A DNA stretch of 19,149 nucleotides, taken from the NCBI GenBank assembly GCA_016874945.1, contig VGSO01000010.1:1-19149 (forward strand), in the 5' to 3' direction. The notes below the pieces were generated by a model that made no database searches, was not told the origin of the DNA, and saw only the letters and a program-made list of their open reading frames with translations. How positions within the stretch are numbered: the stretch's first letter is position 1; each line of letters starts with the position of its first letter. The stretch comes from Deltaproteobacteria bacterium (GTDB lineage: Bacteria > Desulfobacterota > Desulfobaccia > Desulfobaccales > 0-14-0-80-60-11). A program made the translations under genes and the position numbers. Positions 1 through 7,175 of this stretch are shown one piece after another.

Positions 1-49
1 GAAGAAACTGCCAATCATCCGCCTGTTCCGGAAAAATCAACTTTTCCAT
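1..49 (-). CDS. 5' end of an unidentified gene, cut by the window edge
   Basis: Only the first 16 codons are present, on the minus strand, reading MEKLIFPEQADDWQFL. The ATG is preceded by an AGGGGG ribosome site about 5 bases upstream and by a good sigma-70 promoter at 70-97, so I regard it as a real gene start. The fragment is too short to name a family. The preceding gene on this strand, the CbiO-like ATPase, ends at 486, and the promoter lies between them, so this is probably a separate transcription unit. Confidence 0.6.
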   Translation of the reverse strand, partial: MEKLIFPEQADDWQFL

Positions 50-69
50 CGTCACCCCCTTGGATGACG

Positions 70-97
70 ATTATAATATCTTAACCGAGAAAGTCAA
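70..97 (-). promoter_or_regulatory. sigma-70 promoter of the left-edge gene
   Basis: On the minus strand a TTGACT -35 box (92-97) is followed after 16 bases by a perfect TATAAT -10 box (70-75). The start codon is about 20 bases beyond the -10, so the leader would be very short. Read directly from the sequence; activity is inferred. Confidence 0.65.
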
Positions 98-147
98 TCC
101 TTAAGTTAGCGCTTATGCCCCAAGCCCCCCTGCCAATCCGCAGAAGG

Positions 148-186
148 GGCTGGCAAGGCGGGGCCTAAGGCCCCGACTTGCCAGCC
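148..186. repeat. Long near-perfect hairpin in the gap between operons
   Basis: Ten outer pairs (148-157 with 177-186) enclose a further GC stem (159-165 with 169-175) around a TAA loop, with one G/A mismatch between the two stems. It lies between the left-edge gene's promoter and the end of the cbiO-like gene. No U-run follows on either strand, so it is more likely a REP-type palindrome or RNA stabiliser than a classical terminator. Confidence 0.6.
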
Positions 187-194
187 ATTTATAC

Positions 195-225
195 GGTTTT
201 CGGTTTCCGATTTCCGATTTTCGGT
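195..225. repeat. Heptamer tandem array (GGTTTTC family)
   Basis: Four consecutive 7-bp units (GGTTTTC, GGTTTCC, GATTTCC, GATTTTC) followed by a partial fifth. A second array of the same unit lies at 15707-15734. It is non-coding. Confidence 0.6.
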
Positions 226-296
226 AAAGATAATTATGGATTATCAATAAGTTACAGATTAAGTTTGTTGCACTTGAAAGAGAAAATGGTATTATC

Positions 297-378
297 TAAC
301 CCTTAGGGGGTTGGGGGAGGGAGATTGAGGGAGGGGGCAGGGGTTAGTAGCACAGGCTTTCCAGCCTGTGAAAACCCC
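297..378. repeat. G-rich dispersed element followed by CACAGGCT palindrome
   Basis: A G-rich tract (about 305-343) resembles segments at 9857-9960 and 18748-18820. It is followed by a hairpin with CACAGGCT (351-358) pairing to AGCCTGTG (363-370), enclosed by a GGGGTT/AACCCC stem. The 24 bases at 347-370 are identical to 16225-16248 inside the MITE-like element. The rest of 50-485 shows no convincing gene. Confidence 0.6.
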
Positions 379-485
379 TGGCACCCTCCCTCAAGATGAC
401 TTTCCCAGAGGTCTCAACCTGGCATAAGGCAGCGGTGGCGAGCGTGGCGGGTTAGAGCGGTAGTGAGGCGGGCGGGAGGATCCTC

Positions 486-1253
486 TCAGCCGGCGGGGCC
501 GGATCTGGCCTGGCACACCGGGCAGCCTTGCAAACGCAGAGGTTTTTCCAGGCCGCTGGAGTGGAGGAGTTCCTCGTCTTGCAGTATCTCCAGGGTGGGG
601 CCGTCGGCGACGATGAGCCCTTCCTTCATAACAATGGTGCGGGAACAGAGGTCCAGAACCAGGTCCAGGTCATGGGTGGCGATAATAAGGGTGTGATTAA
701 AAGTTTTAAGAAGCTGGATGAGTTGCCGCCGGGTTTGGGGATCAAGGGATGAAGTCGGCTCATCCATGACCAGAATGCTGGGGGACATGGAAAGAACCGA
801 AGCTATGGCCACGGCTCGTTTCTCCCCGCCAGAAAGTCGGTAAGGGGGGCGGTCTTTAAGATGCAAGGCCCCCACCGTGGCCAGCGCGCTCACCACCCGT
901 TCTTCCACCTCCTCCGGCGGCAGACCCAGGTTTAGGGGGCCAAAAGCGACATCATCATGGACCAGGGGCATGAACAGCTGATCGTCGGGATCCTGAAAGA
1001 CCATGCCCACGGTGCGCCGCACATAAGACAAGGTCTCCTTGTTTAAAGGCAAATCGCCGATACGCACCGTTCCGGCCTGGGGGAGGAGACAACCGTTGAG
1101 CTGAAGCAAGAGGGTGGACTTCCCGGCCCCGTTAGCCCCGATAATCGCGACGGCCTCCCCGTGCGTGATGCGAAAGGAGACGCCGCGCAGGGCGCTGGTG
1201 CCATCGGGATAAGTGTATTGCAGGTGGTTTATTTCCACCAGGTGGTGGCTCAT
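486..1253 (-). CDS. cbiO: Energy-coupling ATPase of a nickel/cobalt ECF transporter (CbiO/NikO-like)
   Basis: ATP-binding subunit that drives metal uptake from the cytoplasmic face of the inner membrane. The 255-residue protein has Walker A GANGAGKST (39-47), Q-loop Gln87, signature LSGGE (140-144), Walker B LVMDEP (161-166) and switch His194. VFQDPDDQLF just after the Q-loop is typical of the CbiO/EcfA branch. The start is an ATG preceded by GGAG, and it overlaps the stop of the upstream permease gene by four bases (ATGA), indicating translational coupling. The C-terminus ends with an unusual CPVC pair (residues 244-247). Family and operon position are clear; nickel versus cobalt cannot be decided from this subunit. 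Confidence 0.93.
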   Translation of the reverse strand: MSHHLVEINHLQYTYPDGTSALRGVSFRITHGEAVAIIGANGAGKSTLLLQLNGCLLPQAGTVRIGDLPLNKETLSYVRRTVGMVFQDPDDQLFMPLVHDDVAFGPLNLGLPPEEVEERVVSALATVGALHLKDRPPYRLSGGEKRAVAIASVLSMSPSILVMDEPTSSLDPQTRRQLIQLLKTFNHTLIIATHDLDLVLDLCSRTIVMKEGLIVADGPTLEILQDEELLHSSGLEKPLRLQGCPVCQARSGPAG

Positions 1254-2062
1254 CTAAATAGCTCCGTAATTGTATTACCCAGCAGGTGAGGAATATTAAA
1301 CCAGCGCATCAGCACGAACAGACCGGACCATCCCAGGAAGAAAGCTACATCCCGACCGTGGAGGTGTAACGGCCGGAGCAAGTGAATTTTCCCATCAAAG
1401 CCCCGGGAGAGCATGGCCAGGTGGATGCGTCTCGCCCGGTCCAGGGTGCGCAAGAGAAGCTGGCCGATCATGGAGCTGAAGACTTTGAATCCCATTCCCC
1501 TGCCCTGGAAAGAACGCAGGGCCCGGGCCCGGGCCAGGCGTAGCGCCTCGTCCGTCAAGACAAAAATATAGCGGTACAAAAACAGGAGTTGGGTGACAAA
1601 GCTGCGGGGGGCTCCCATTTTTTCCAGGGCCAGGCAAACGGCATTGAGGCCGGTGCCGGCAATTAATATTAAGGCCGCGCTGACGGTGAGGGTGAAGCGG
1701 ATCATGATGGAGACAAAAGAGACCCAGCCCCCGGAGATGCCTATCGGCCCCAAGTGAACCAAGACGGCCCGGTCCAGCAGCGGATTGAAGATGCCGATGA
1801 AAAAGGCAAAAGGAGCCGCCAGCAAAATCTTTTTAGCAAGGTAACCCGGTGGCAGGTTGCCCACGGCCATCAGCACCACCGGGTAGAAAATAAAAGGAAG
1901 GAGGCCGGTTATTTCATATTTGCCGAAGGACACTACGGCCACGATGAATACTAGAGTGGTGAGCAGTTTCACCCTGGGGTCCAGCCGGTGGAGAGGCGTC
2001 TGCTGGTAGGAGAGGGTTTCTAAGTAGCCGATGTTTAGTAAGGAAGATTCGATGTGTCCCAT
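1250..2062 (-). CDS. cbiQ: Transmembrane T-component of the nickel/cobalt ECF transporter (CbiQ/NikQ-like)
   Basis: Membrane coupling protein that links the ATPase to the metal-binding M subunit. It has an N-terminal LDPRVKLL segment typical of CbiQ, several hydrophobic helices, and two arginine coupling motifs towards the C-terminus: an ARA within LARARALRSF and an SRG within AMLSRGFDG. Family members usually carry ARG at the first site, so this is a mild variant. I chose the ATG at 2062 (270 residues). An upstream TTG at 2074 would add four residues, and neither has a clear ribosome site. The gene overlaps the ATPase gene by four bases and follows the M-subunit gene after a palindrome. Confidence 0.9.
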   Translation of the reverse strand: MGHIESSLLNIGYLETLSYQQTPLHRLDPRVKLLTTLVFIVAVVSFGKYEITGLLPFIFYPVVLMAVGNLPPGYLAKKILLAAPFAFFIGIFNPLLDRAVLVHLGPIGISGGWVSFVSIMIRFTLTVSAALILIAGTGLNAVCLALEKMGAPRSFVTQLLFLYRYIFVLTDEALRLARARALRSFQGRGMGFKVFSSMIGQLLLRTLDRARRIHLAMLSRGFDGKIHLLRPLHLHGRDVAFFLGWSGLFVLMRWFNIPHLLGNTITELFR

Positions 2063-2082
2063 GAGGGCCGCCAATGCAAGAT

Positions 2083-2113
2083 GGGGCAGGGATTAATCCT
2101 GCCACCCTGCCCC
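2083..2113. repeat. Palindromic repeat between cbiM-like and cbiQ-like genes
   Basis: GGGGCAGGG (2083-2091) pairs with CCCTGCCCC (2105-2113). An alternative inner stem GGCAGG/CCTGCC (2085-2090 with 2098-2103) competes with it. It resembles the GTAGGGGC-type element at 19071-19093 and may tune expression within the operon or mask the cbiQ start. Confidence 0.55.
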
Positions 2114-2144
2114 GGAAGTAGATATCAAAGGGAAGGAGTCTTTC

Positions 2145-3215
2145 CTATCCCTTGCTGTGCGAATAGTATCTTCTTAAACCAAAACCGATAGCTCCGGCCA
2201 TGAGCAAGGTCAAAGCGGCCCCAAGAATGCCGGCCAGGGATTTCCCGGCGCTAACGGCGGGCCAGCTTTCTTCCTCTTTACCTTTACTGGCCTTTTCCCC
2301 CTCTTTCCCGGCCATTCCCTCTTTCGCTTCTTCCGGTTTCTTAAAGTCATAGTCCGGCAAGAAAGCCAGTTTTTCCTGAATCCAGGCCATGGCCCCATGC
2401 ACCCCTTCTTGGGGGGCGTCCAATTCTTCCTTGCCGGAAACGCCCTTAATGGACCACTCCAGGCCGTCGGGGTGGGTGGAGGCGAACCAGGACAACATGC
2501 CTCCGGCAACCACGGCAAACAACGCCAGCCCGATCAACAACGGCTTATGGGAATGCGCCTTGGCCGGGGAGGAAGGCGCCAGGGTCACGATTTCCGGGTG
2601 CGCCTTCCAGACAAAGGTCACCACTGCCGCGGTGACCAGACCCTCTATTATGCCGATACCCAGGTGAATGGGCAGCATCAAAAGAAGAAAGGTGGAAAAG
2701 GGCAGCTCCGAATTGCCCGAGAATAGCGTTTCCAGCACCACCCCCAACGCCCCCATTTGCAGCCCCAGGATGGCGGCGACCATGGCTCCCAAGAGAATGC
2801 GGCCTCGGGTGGGCTGTTCTCCCACAATCTTCTTATAAATGAATGAATACGCAATGAAACAGGGGAAAAAACCGAGGTTAAAGATGTTACACCCCAAGGC
2901 CAAAAGCCCCCCGTCGGCAAAGAATAAGGCCTGGATGGTGAGGACTGAGGCCATGACCAGGAAAGCGGCATAGGGGCCCAGCAAGATGGCCAGGATCATC
3001 CCTCCCCCCAGATGGCCGCTGGAGCCGGTGGCCGGTATAGTGAAGTTGATCATCTGGGCTGCGAAAATAAACGCTCCCAGGACTCCCATCAGCGGGACGA
3101 TGTGTTCATCCACGTTTTCCTTGAGTTTTTTGGCGCTGTAGATGGTGAGACCCGCGGTGGCGGCCCACATGGCGCCGCCCACGGCCGGGGAAATCAAGGC
3201 GTCGGCCATATGCAT
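2145..3215 (-). CDS. Nickel/cobalt ECF transporter metal-binding subunit, M and N domains fused (NikMN-like)
   Basis: Substrate-capture membrane protein. It starts MHMADAL, placing the metal-ligand His at position 2, and carries the conserved SSGHLGGG loop with His68; in NikM structures the N-terminal amine, His2 and a loop histidine bind the metal. Residues 1-205 are the polytopic CbiM/NikM domain. After a linker, 225-245 is a further membrane segment, then the PDGLEW motif (249-254) of the NikN/CbiN-like PDGLE family, an acidic/lysine-rich stretch (294-316) and a last membrane helix (325-348). The ATG has an AAGGAGG site about seven bases upstream. The fused M-N layout favours nickel, but cobalt is possible. 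Confidence 0.9.
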   Translation of the reverse strand: MHMADALISPAVGGAMWAATAGLTIYSAKKLKENVDEHIVPLMGVLGAFIFAAQMINFTIPATGSSGHLGGGMILAILLGPYAAFLVMASVLTIQALFFADGGLLALGCNIFNLGFFPCFIAYSFIYKKIVGEQPTRGRILLGAMVAAILGLQMGALGVVLETLFSGNSELPFSTFLLLMLPIHLGIGIIEGLVTAAVVTFVWKAHPEIVTLAPSSPAKAHSHKPLLIGLALFAVVAGGMLSWFASTHPDGLEWSIKGVSGKEELDAPQEGVHGAMAWIQEKLAFLPDYDFKKPEEAKEGMAGKEGEKASKGKEEESWPAVSAGKSLAGILGAALTLLMAGAIGFGLRRYYSHSKG

Positions 3216-3301
3216 GATGGATCCTCCTTATGGATAGGGGGCTTTGTAACCCTCCCATGGCATTTGTCGTCAGCAATAGCTGGGAAATGGCGCCTCGGTA
3301 A

Positions 3302-3766
3302 TCAGCGCTTGCGCCAGGCTTCCCAGTGGGGGCGCCCCTGAGCATCGCGCAGGTGCAGGACGAAATCCCCGTGAGTCAGCTCGTAGGCGATGACGTTGGT
3401 CTTGCCGTCCTTCTTTTCGCACACCCCTTTTACCCGCACTTCGTCTCCGGGCTTGAGGTGGAACTCCTGGCGCTCCAGGTACCAGGCCGGGCCCAGGTGA
3501 ACGTGGACCCGCCCCTGGGTTTTGGTGTCCACCACTATCGCCATGCCCGGATACATGCTGTCTTCCAGAGTCTCGGCAAGCACCTGCACCACCTTGCCGC
3601 TCTCGTCAAAGGGCTTGCAGTCAGCCTTCAGCGGACACATATAAGGCGTATAGGGACAGGACCGGAACCCCTGGCCGCGGCCCTGGCTCCAAGCCGGCCC
3701 GGAAAGCCCCCAGCACCAAACTGCCACGCCCAAAACCAAGGTTCCCACAATCTGCCACCGTTTCAT
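3302..3766 (-). CDS. Small exported protein with a predicted beta-rich, OB-like domain, in the metal uptake operon
   Basis: A 154-residue protein with a signal peptide (hydrophobic 6-25, likely cleavage near AWSQ). The mature part has four cysteines (37, 44, 50, 116) and alternating beta-type segments such as MAIVVDTK, RVHVHLGP and PGDEVRVKGVC, which suggest a small OB-like barrel. I do not recognise a named family with certainty. It lies between the outer-membrane barrel gene and the nikMN-like gene on the same strand with short gaps, so a periplasmic role in metal binding or hand-over is a reasonable inference. The ATG follows an AGGGGG site. Confidence 0.75.
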   Translation of the reverse strand: MKRWQIVGTLVLGVAVWCWGLSGPAWSQGRGQGFRSCPYTPYMCPLKADCKPFDESGKVVQVLAETLEDSMYPGMAIVVDTKTQGRVHVHLGPAWYLERQEFHLKPGDEVRVKGVCEKKDGKTNVIAYELTHGDFVLHLRDAQGRPHWEAWRKR

Positions 3767-3790
3767 ACGATGTTCCCCCTTTCGGGACTT

Positions 3791-4855
3791 TTAAAAAGCA
3801 TACACCATGGAAAATAAAGGGGTTATGTTGGCGGTGGTGTCTTTTCCCGCCAGGTCGATATTTACCCCCAAGGCCAGGGAGAATTTGTCCGTGGCCATGT
3901 ACTCGATCCCCGGCAACAGGGAGAGGAGGGCGGTAGGCGACATGTTGGCTTTGTGGCCGACCAGGCGCCCGGCATCCCAGGTGCTGGTCAACTCCAGGAG
4001 GGCGATCCATTTCTTGGTGATGGGGTACTCCGCCGCCAGGTTGACGGTGATAAAATCCCGGGGGTGATTGCGCCTCTCGATGGGGTTGCCCAACCCATCC
4101 ACGTCATCGGTGGAATGATCCGTCTGGAAAGTGTACCAGAAATTGCCATAGAGAATAAATGGCCGGAGATATTTTTAAACATTGACCCCGGTGGTGAAGG
4201 CATAGGCGCCCCCGCCGATGGCGTCGGCGCCCAGACGCCCGGGGTTGAGGTGGCGAGAGTGACCGGTGGGGAAGGTTGGGGTAAAGATGGCGCTCACCGT
4301 GGGTAGCGCCTGGGTCTCCTCCACCAGACGGTACTTGAAGGTCAGGCTGATGTCACCGATGCCGCCGAAATCGGCGGAACGTTCGCCTTGTGGCCCACGT
4401 TCATTTGCATTACCGGCCCAGTTATGGATGTAGGGAATCACCGCATACACTTCCAGGTTATTGATGAGGCCATAGGTAAACTTCCAGCTCATGCCGAAGG
4501 ACTGGAAATCGCCCCCTGCCGACACCCTCCGCCAGCTGGGACTGAAATTATGGGTGACAAAGCTCAGTCCCCAGGTTGGCTGGATAGCAAACTTACCCTT
4601 CTCAATGGGGATAGCCGTGTCGGTGATGATGGGCCCGAAGGTGGCGGGACACTCATCCTCTTTGGCCTCCTCTTTCTTTTCGCCTTTTTCCGCCGTTTTT
4701 GCTTCCTCTTTAACCTCTTCCGCGGCTTGGGGTTTTGCCCCCTCTTTTGAGGTCGTTTCGGAAATTCCCTTATCCTCGGCAGCGCTTAAAGGGCTAATCC
4801 ACCCCGTTGCCGGATAAACCAAACAGATCGATAGCAAGAACAACCAGACTCGCAT
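3791..4855 (-). pseudogene. Outer-membrane beta-barrel protein interrupted by one in-frame TAA
   Basis: Reading from the ATG at 4855 (GAGG site six bases upstream), the frame encodes a signal peptide ending near LSAA, an Ala/Glu/Lys-rich spacer (about 27-68), then amphipathic strands typical of the MetA-pathway-type (phenol degradation) barrel family. It stops at a TAA (4175-4177, codon 227). The same frame continues without a shift for 127 more codons (KYLRPFILYGNFWY onward) and ends in FSMVYAF, with the terminal aromatic typical of barrel proteins. So a single nonsense codon, not a frameshift, splits a protein of about 354 residues. It may be a true pseudogene or a base error. First in the operon, it could be an outer-membrane port for nickel/cobalt (inference from position). 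Confidence 0.75.
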
Positions 4856-4867
4856 TTTAGACCTCAA

Positions 4868-5072
4868 TTTTTTGTTCTCCTAACCGTTTTTCAAATTCAG
4901 CCGCCACCCTGCTTGCCCATAACGATGATTTGCCCGCGAGCTGACTCCTTCATGGCAAGTCCGCAGGGAATAAAAAAAGCCACGAAACCCTGGCGCCTGC
5001 TGGCGCCGCGAGCCTTCGTGGCTTATTGGTCAACGCTGTGTTTCTTAAACCTTCCGGGGTTCATTCCCGAAT
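4868..5072 (-). ncRNA. Candidate structured leader or small RNA of the metal operon
   Basis: The region from the predicted start site (about 5072) to the barrel gene is about 205 nt and has no good gene. It carries a 5' segment able to form small stems (around CGGG/CCCG and GGTT/AACC), then the terminator at 4972-5023, then a CTTGCC/GGGCAA stem. The layout resembles a riboswitch or attenuator, but I could not match it to a known class such as cobalamin or NiCo. A weak 18-codon ORF lies at 4897-4953 without a clear ribosome site. Confidence 0.45.
4972..5023 (-). terminator. Intrinsic terminator inside the metal-operon leader
   Basis: On the minus strand an AGCCACGAA arm (5015-5023) pairs with TTCGTGGCT (4978-4986), an inner GGCGCC/GGCGCC hairpin (4992-4997 with 5002-5007) caps it, and seven U residues follow (4972-4978). 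It lies about 120 bases upstream of the first operon gene and downstream of its promoter, so it would act as an attenuator or end a small RNA of about 100 nt. Confidence 0.75.
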
Positions 5073-5078
5073 TAAAAT

Positions 5079-5107
5079 AATTTATGCCAAGGAGAAGAAA
5101 ATGTCAA
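5079..5107 (-). promoter_or_regulatory. sigma-70 promoter of the nickel/cobalt operon
   Basis: On the minus strand a perfect TTGACA (5102-5107) is separated by 17 bases from TAAATT (5079-5084). Transcription would begin near 5072, before the leader terminator. Confidence 0.65.
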
Positions 5108-5279
5108 GCTCTTTTCCGTATAAATTCTAATCCGGAGCCAGTTTAGGAGCATTTCTTACACCCGAGTTCTTCTTGACATCAATTGAAGGGCATCGACGCC
5201 CTGATTTTCCCTATGGTGTTTTCCTTCCCCAAAAAATCTGTTATTTTTAGTTGTTAACTATCATGCCATCAGACCGGAT

Positions 5280-7094
5280 ATGATTAACATGAAAGATTTG
5301 CTGAGCAAACTTCCATTGCTGGTTTTGGTTCTCTGGCCGCTGGCGGCCTGCGTCCCCCTGCCGCCCTTGACTCCGCCGCCTATCAGTCAACCAGCCGAGG
5401 ACGAGACGCTTTACCAGCAGGCGGAAAACTCTTACCGCCGCCAGGCCTATCGCCAGGCCCTCCAACAATACACCGCTTATCTGGAACGCCACCCCCAGGG
5501 AGGGCACGCCACCGCGGCCCGGCTGCGGGAGGCGGAATTGTTGGGACTCCTGGGGGATTGGCAGGGGGCTTTAAGGCGGTACCAGACCCTCCTGGCCCGG
5601 GAGCCGGCCCCGGAAATCGCCTTGAAGGCCCGGTACGGCCTGGGGCAGTCTCACTTCAAGCTGGGCCGGTATCAACAGGCCGCCCAGATCCTGGACAGCT
5701 TGACCGCCCGGGACCTTCCCCGGTCTTTATGGTTTTCCACCCAGGCCCTGCTGGCGGAGATCGCCCTGAAACAGGGCCAGGTGGCCCAGGCCTTCACTCG
5801 CCTGCGTCTGGCGGCCCAGGACCTGCCCGCGGGGGACCAGGAGTGGTTTGACGATTTAAAGACCCGCCTGGTGGAGCAGGCCGCTCCGGATGAGCTCCAA
5901 AGCCTGGCCGAAATGTATCGGGATACGCCCTTGAGCGCCGCCCTGCTGCTGCGCCTGGCCCGCCTGGCCCAGGAGGCCGGCCGGTTGGAGGAGGCCAAAA
6001 AGTGGGTGAACACCCTCCAGGAGCGCTTTCCCGCCAGCCCCGAGGCTGCGACGGGGGCCCGCCTGCTGGCGGGAGCCCGCCGGTCCCTGGGCGTCTTGCT
6101 GCCCTTGACCGGGGAAATGGGCAACGTGGGGCAGAAGGTGCGCCAGGGGATGGAACTGGCGGTTAAGGGCGCCGCGGTGGAACTGACCTTCCGGGACACC
6201 CGCAATGATCCGGGCGCCTCGGCCCAGGCGGTGCGGGACCTGGCCCAAAGTCCGGGCCTCACCGCGATTTTGGGCCCTCTCACCGCCGGCGTGGCCCAGG
6301 CCGCGGCGGAAGCGGCCCAGGCCGCCCGAGTCCCCCTCATCGCGCTCTCTCAGAAGTCCGGCCTGACCCAGACCGGGGATATGGTCTTCCAGGCATTCAT
6401 CACTCCCCGGCAGCAGGTGTGGGCGCTGCTGCGTTATACCTTGGGGAACCTGGGCTTGAAAAGTTATGCCGTCCTTTACCCCGATTCCTCCTACGGCCGC
6501 ACTTTTCTCCAACAATTTCAGGAAGAATTGGAGGCCCAAGGCGGCGAGTTGGCGGCCCAGGAGTCGTACGCCCCCGGAACCCATGACTTCGCCCCCGTCC
6601 TGGCCGTCCTCAAAGACGCTGCGGCCGGGGCCCAGGCCCTCTTCATCCCCGATGACCTCGCGGTGGCGGCGGAAGTGGCGGACAGCCTGGCCTCCGGCCC
6701 CTGGAAGCCCGCCCGCCTCCTGGGCACCAACCTCATGCACCAACCCCAGATTTCCCCGGCCCAGGCCCGGGCCTTGGAGGGTGTGCTGTTCCCCGACGCC
6801 TTTTTTTCCGGAGACTCCAATTCCGGAGTGCAGCAATTCGTGGCCGCCTACCGGCAGCAGTACGGGGAAGACCCCGACTACCTGGCGGCCCAGGGGTTCG
6901 TGGTGGCCCGGCTCCTGGTCAAACTGCTGGAATCGGAGAAGACCCTGGACCGGAGCAACCTGCCCCATCTCCTGCACACCGCCAAGACCTACCCTGACAT
7001 CCCCTGGTTCCGGGGCTTCAGCCCCAGCCGGGAGGAGGAGGCCCACATCTACGTCCTGACCATTAAGGACGGCAAGGTGCAAATGGCGCCGTGA
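5280..7094 (+). CDS. LpoA/LppC-like outer-membrane lipoprotein with TPR-like and periplasmic-binding domains
   Basis: Residues 1-23 are a lipoprotein signal with lipobox LAAC (Cys24), followed by a Pro-rich linker. Residues 41-265 contain TPR-like helical repeats (for example YQQAENSYRRQAYRQALQQY at 45-64). From 271 (GVLLPLTG) to about 590 there is a type-1 periplasmic-binding fold with the ILGPLTAG, PLIALS and AVLYPDSSYG segments seen in LppC and branched-chain amino-acid-binding relatives. In E. coli LpoA such a protein activates PBP1A from the outer membrane; a peptidoglycan-synthesis role here is inference. The upstream ATG at 5280 is used, but Met4 (5289) is equally possible as neither has a strong ribosome site. 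The upstream region has a TTGACA at 5173 without a matching -10. Confidence 0.8.
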   Translation: MINMKDLLSKLPLLVLVLWPLAACVPLPPLTPPPISQPAEDETLYQQAENSYRRQAYRQALQQYTAYLERHPQGGHATAARLREAELLGLLGDWQGALRRYQTLLAREPAPEIALKARYGLGQSHFKLGRYQQAAQILDSLTARDLPRSLWFSTQALLAEIALKQGQVAQAFTRLRLAAQDLPAGDQEWFDDLKTRLVEQAAPDELQSLAEMYRDTPLSAALLLRLARLAQEAGRLEEAKKWVNTLQERFPASPEAATGARLLAGARRSLGVLLPLTGEMGNVGQKVRQGMELAVKGAAVELTFRDTRNDPGASAQAVRDLAQSPGLTAILGPLTAGVAQAAAEAAQAARVPLIALSQKSGLTQTGDMVFQAFITPRQQVWALLRYTLGNLGLKSYAVLYPDSSYGRTFLQQFQEELEAQGGELAAQESYAPGTHDFAPVLAVLKDAAAGAQALFIPDDLAVAAEVADSLASGPWKPARLLGTNLMHQPQISPAQARALEGVLFPDAFFSGDSNSGVQQFVAAYRQQYGEDPDYLAAQGFVVARLLVKLLESEKTLDRSNLPHLLHTAKTYPDIPWFRGFSPSREEEAHIYVLTIKDGKVQMAP

Positions 7095-7105
7095 GGGCAG
7101 CCAAC

Positions 7106-7175
7106 AGCAGTCAGCCACCAGCAGCCAGGACAACAAACCCTTCAGACTTTATCCGGCTGCTGGCCGCTGGCGGCT
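7106..7175. terminator. Inverted repeat between convergent genes, entering the LysR coding end
   Basis: AGCAGTCAGCCACC...GCAGCC (7106-7126) is complementary at about 16 of 21 positions to GGCTGCTGGCC...GGCT (7155-7175), with nine consecutive pairs next to the loop. It lies between the end of the LppC-like gene and the convergent LysR gene, and the right arm falls inside the LysR coding sequence. It may serve as a bidirectional terminator, though U-runs are lacking. Confidence 0.45.

Noticed and set aside
268..295. Plus-strand promoter TTGCAC-16-TATTAT
   Set aside because: Boxes are fair but nothing credible is transcribed downstream except repeats and the antisense of the ATPase gene.
4175..4177. 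Programmed recoding of the TAA in the barrel gene
   Set aside because: Known recoding mainly uses TGA or TAG; no element supporting TAA read-through is visible, so mutation or sequence error is simpler.
4897..4953. 18-codon leader peptide in the metal-operon leader
   Set aside because: The ATG has no convincing ribosome site and the peptide has no run of a regulatory amino acid; kept only as a remark.
5173..5201. Promoter for the LppC-like gene at TTGACA
   Set aside because: No acceptable -10 follows at 16-18 bases; the spacer region instead forms a GGGC/GCCC hairpin.
5856..7136. Long minus-strand open frame opposite the LppC-like lipoprotein gene
   Set aside because: It is Gly/Leu/Gln-rich with no domain or ribosome site and mirrors a high-GC real gene; a codon-bias shadow.
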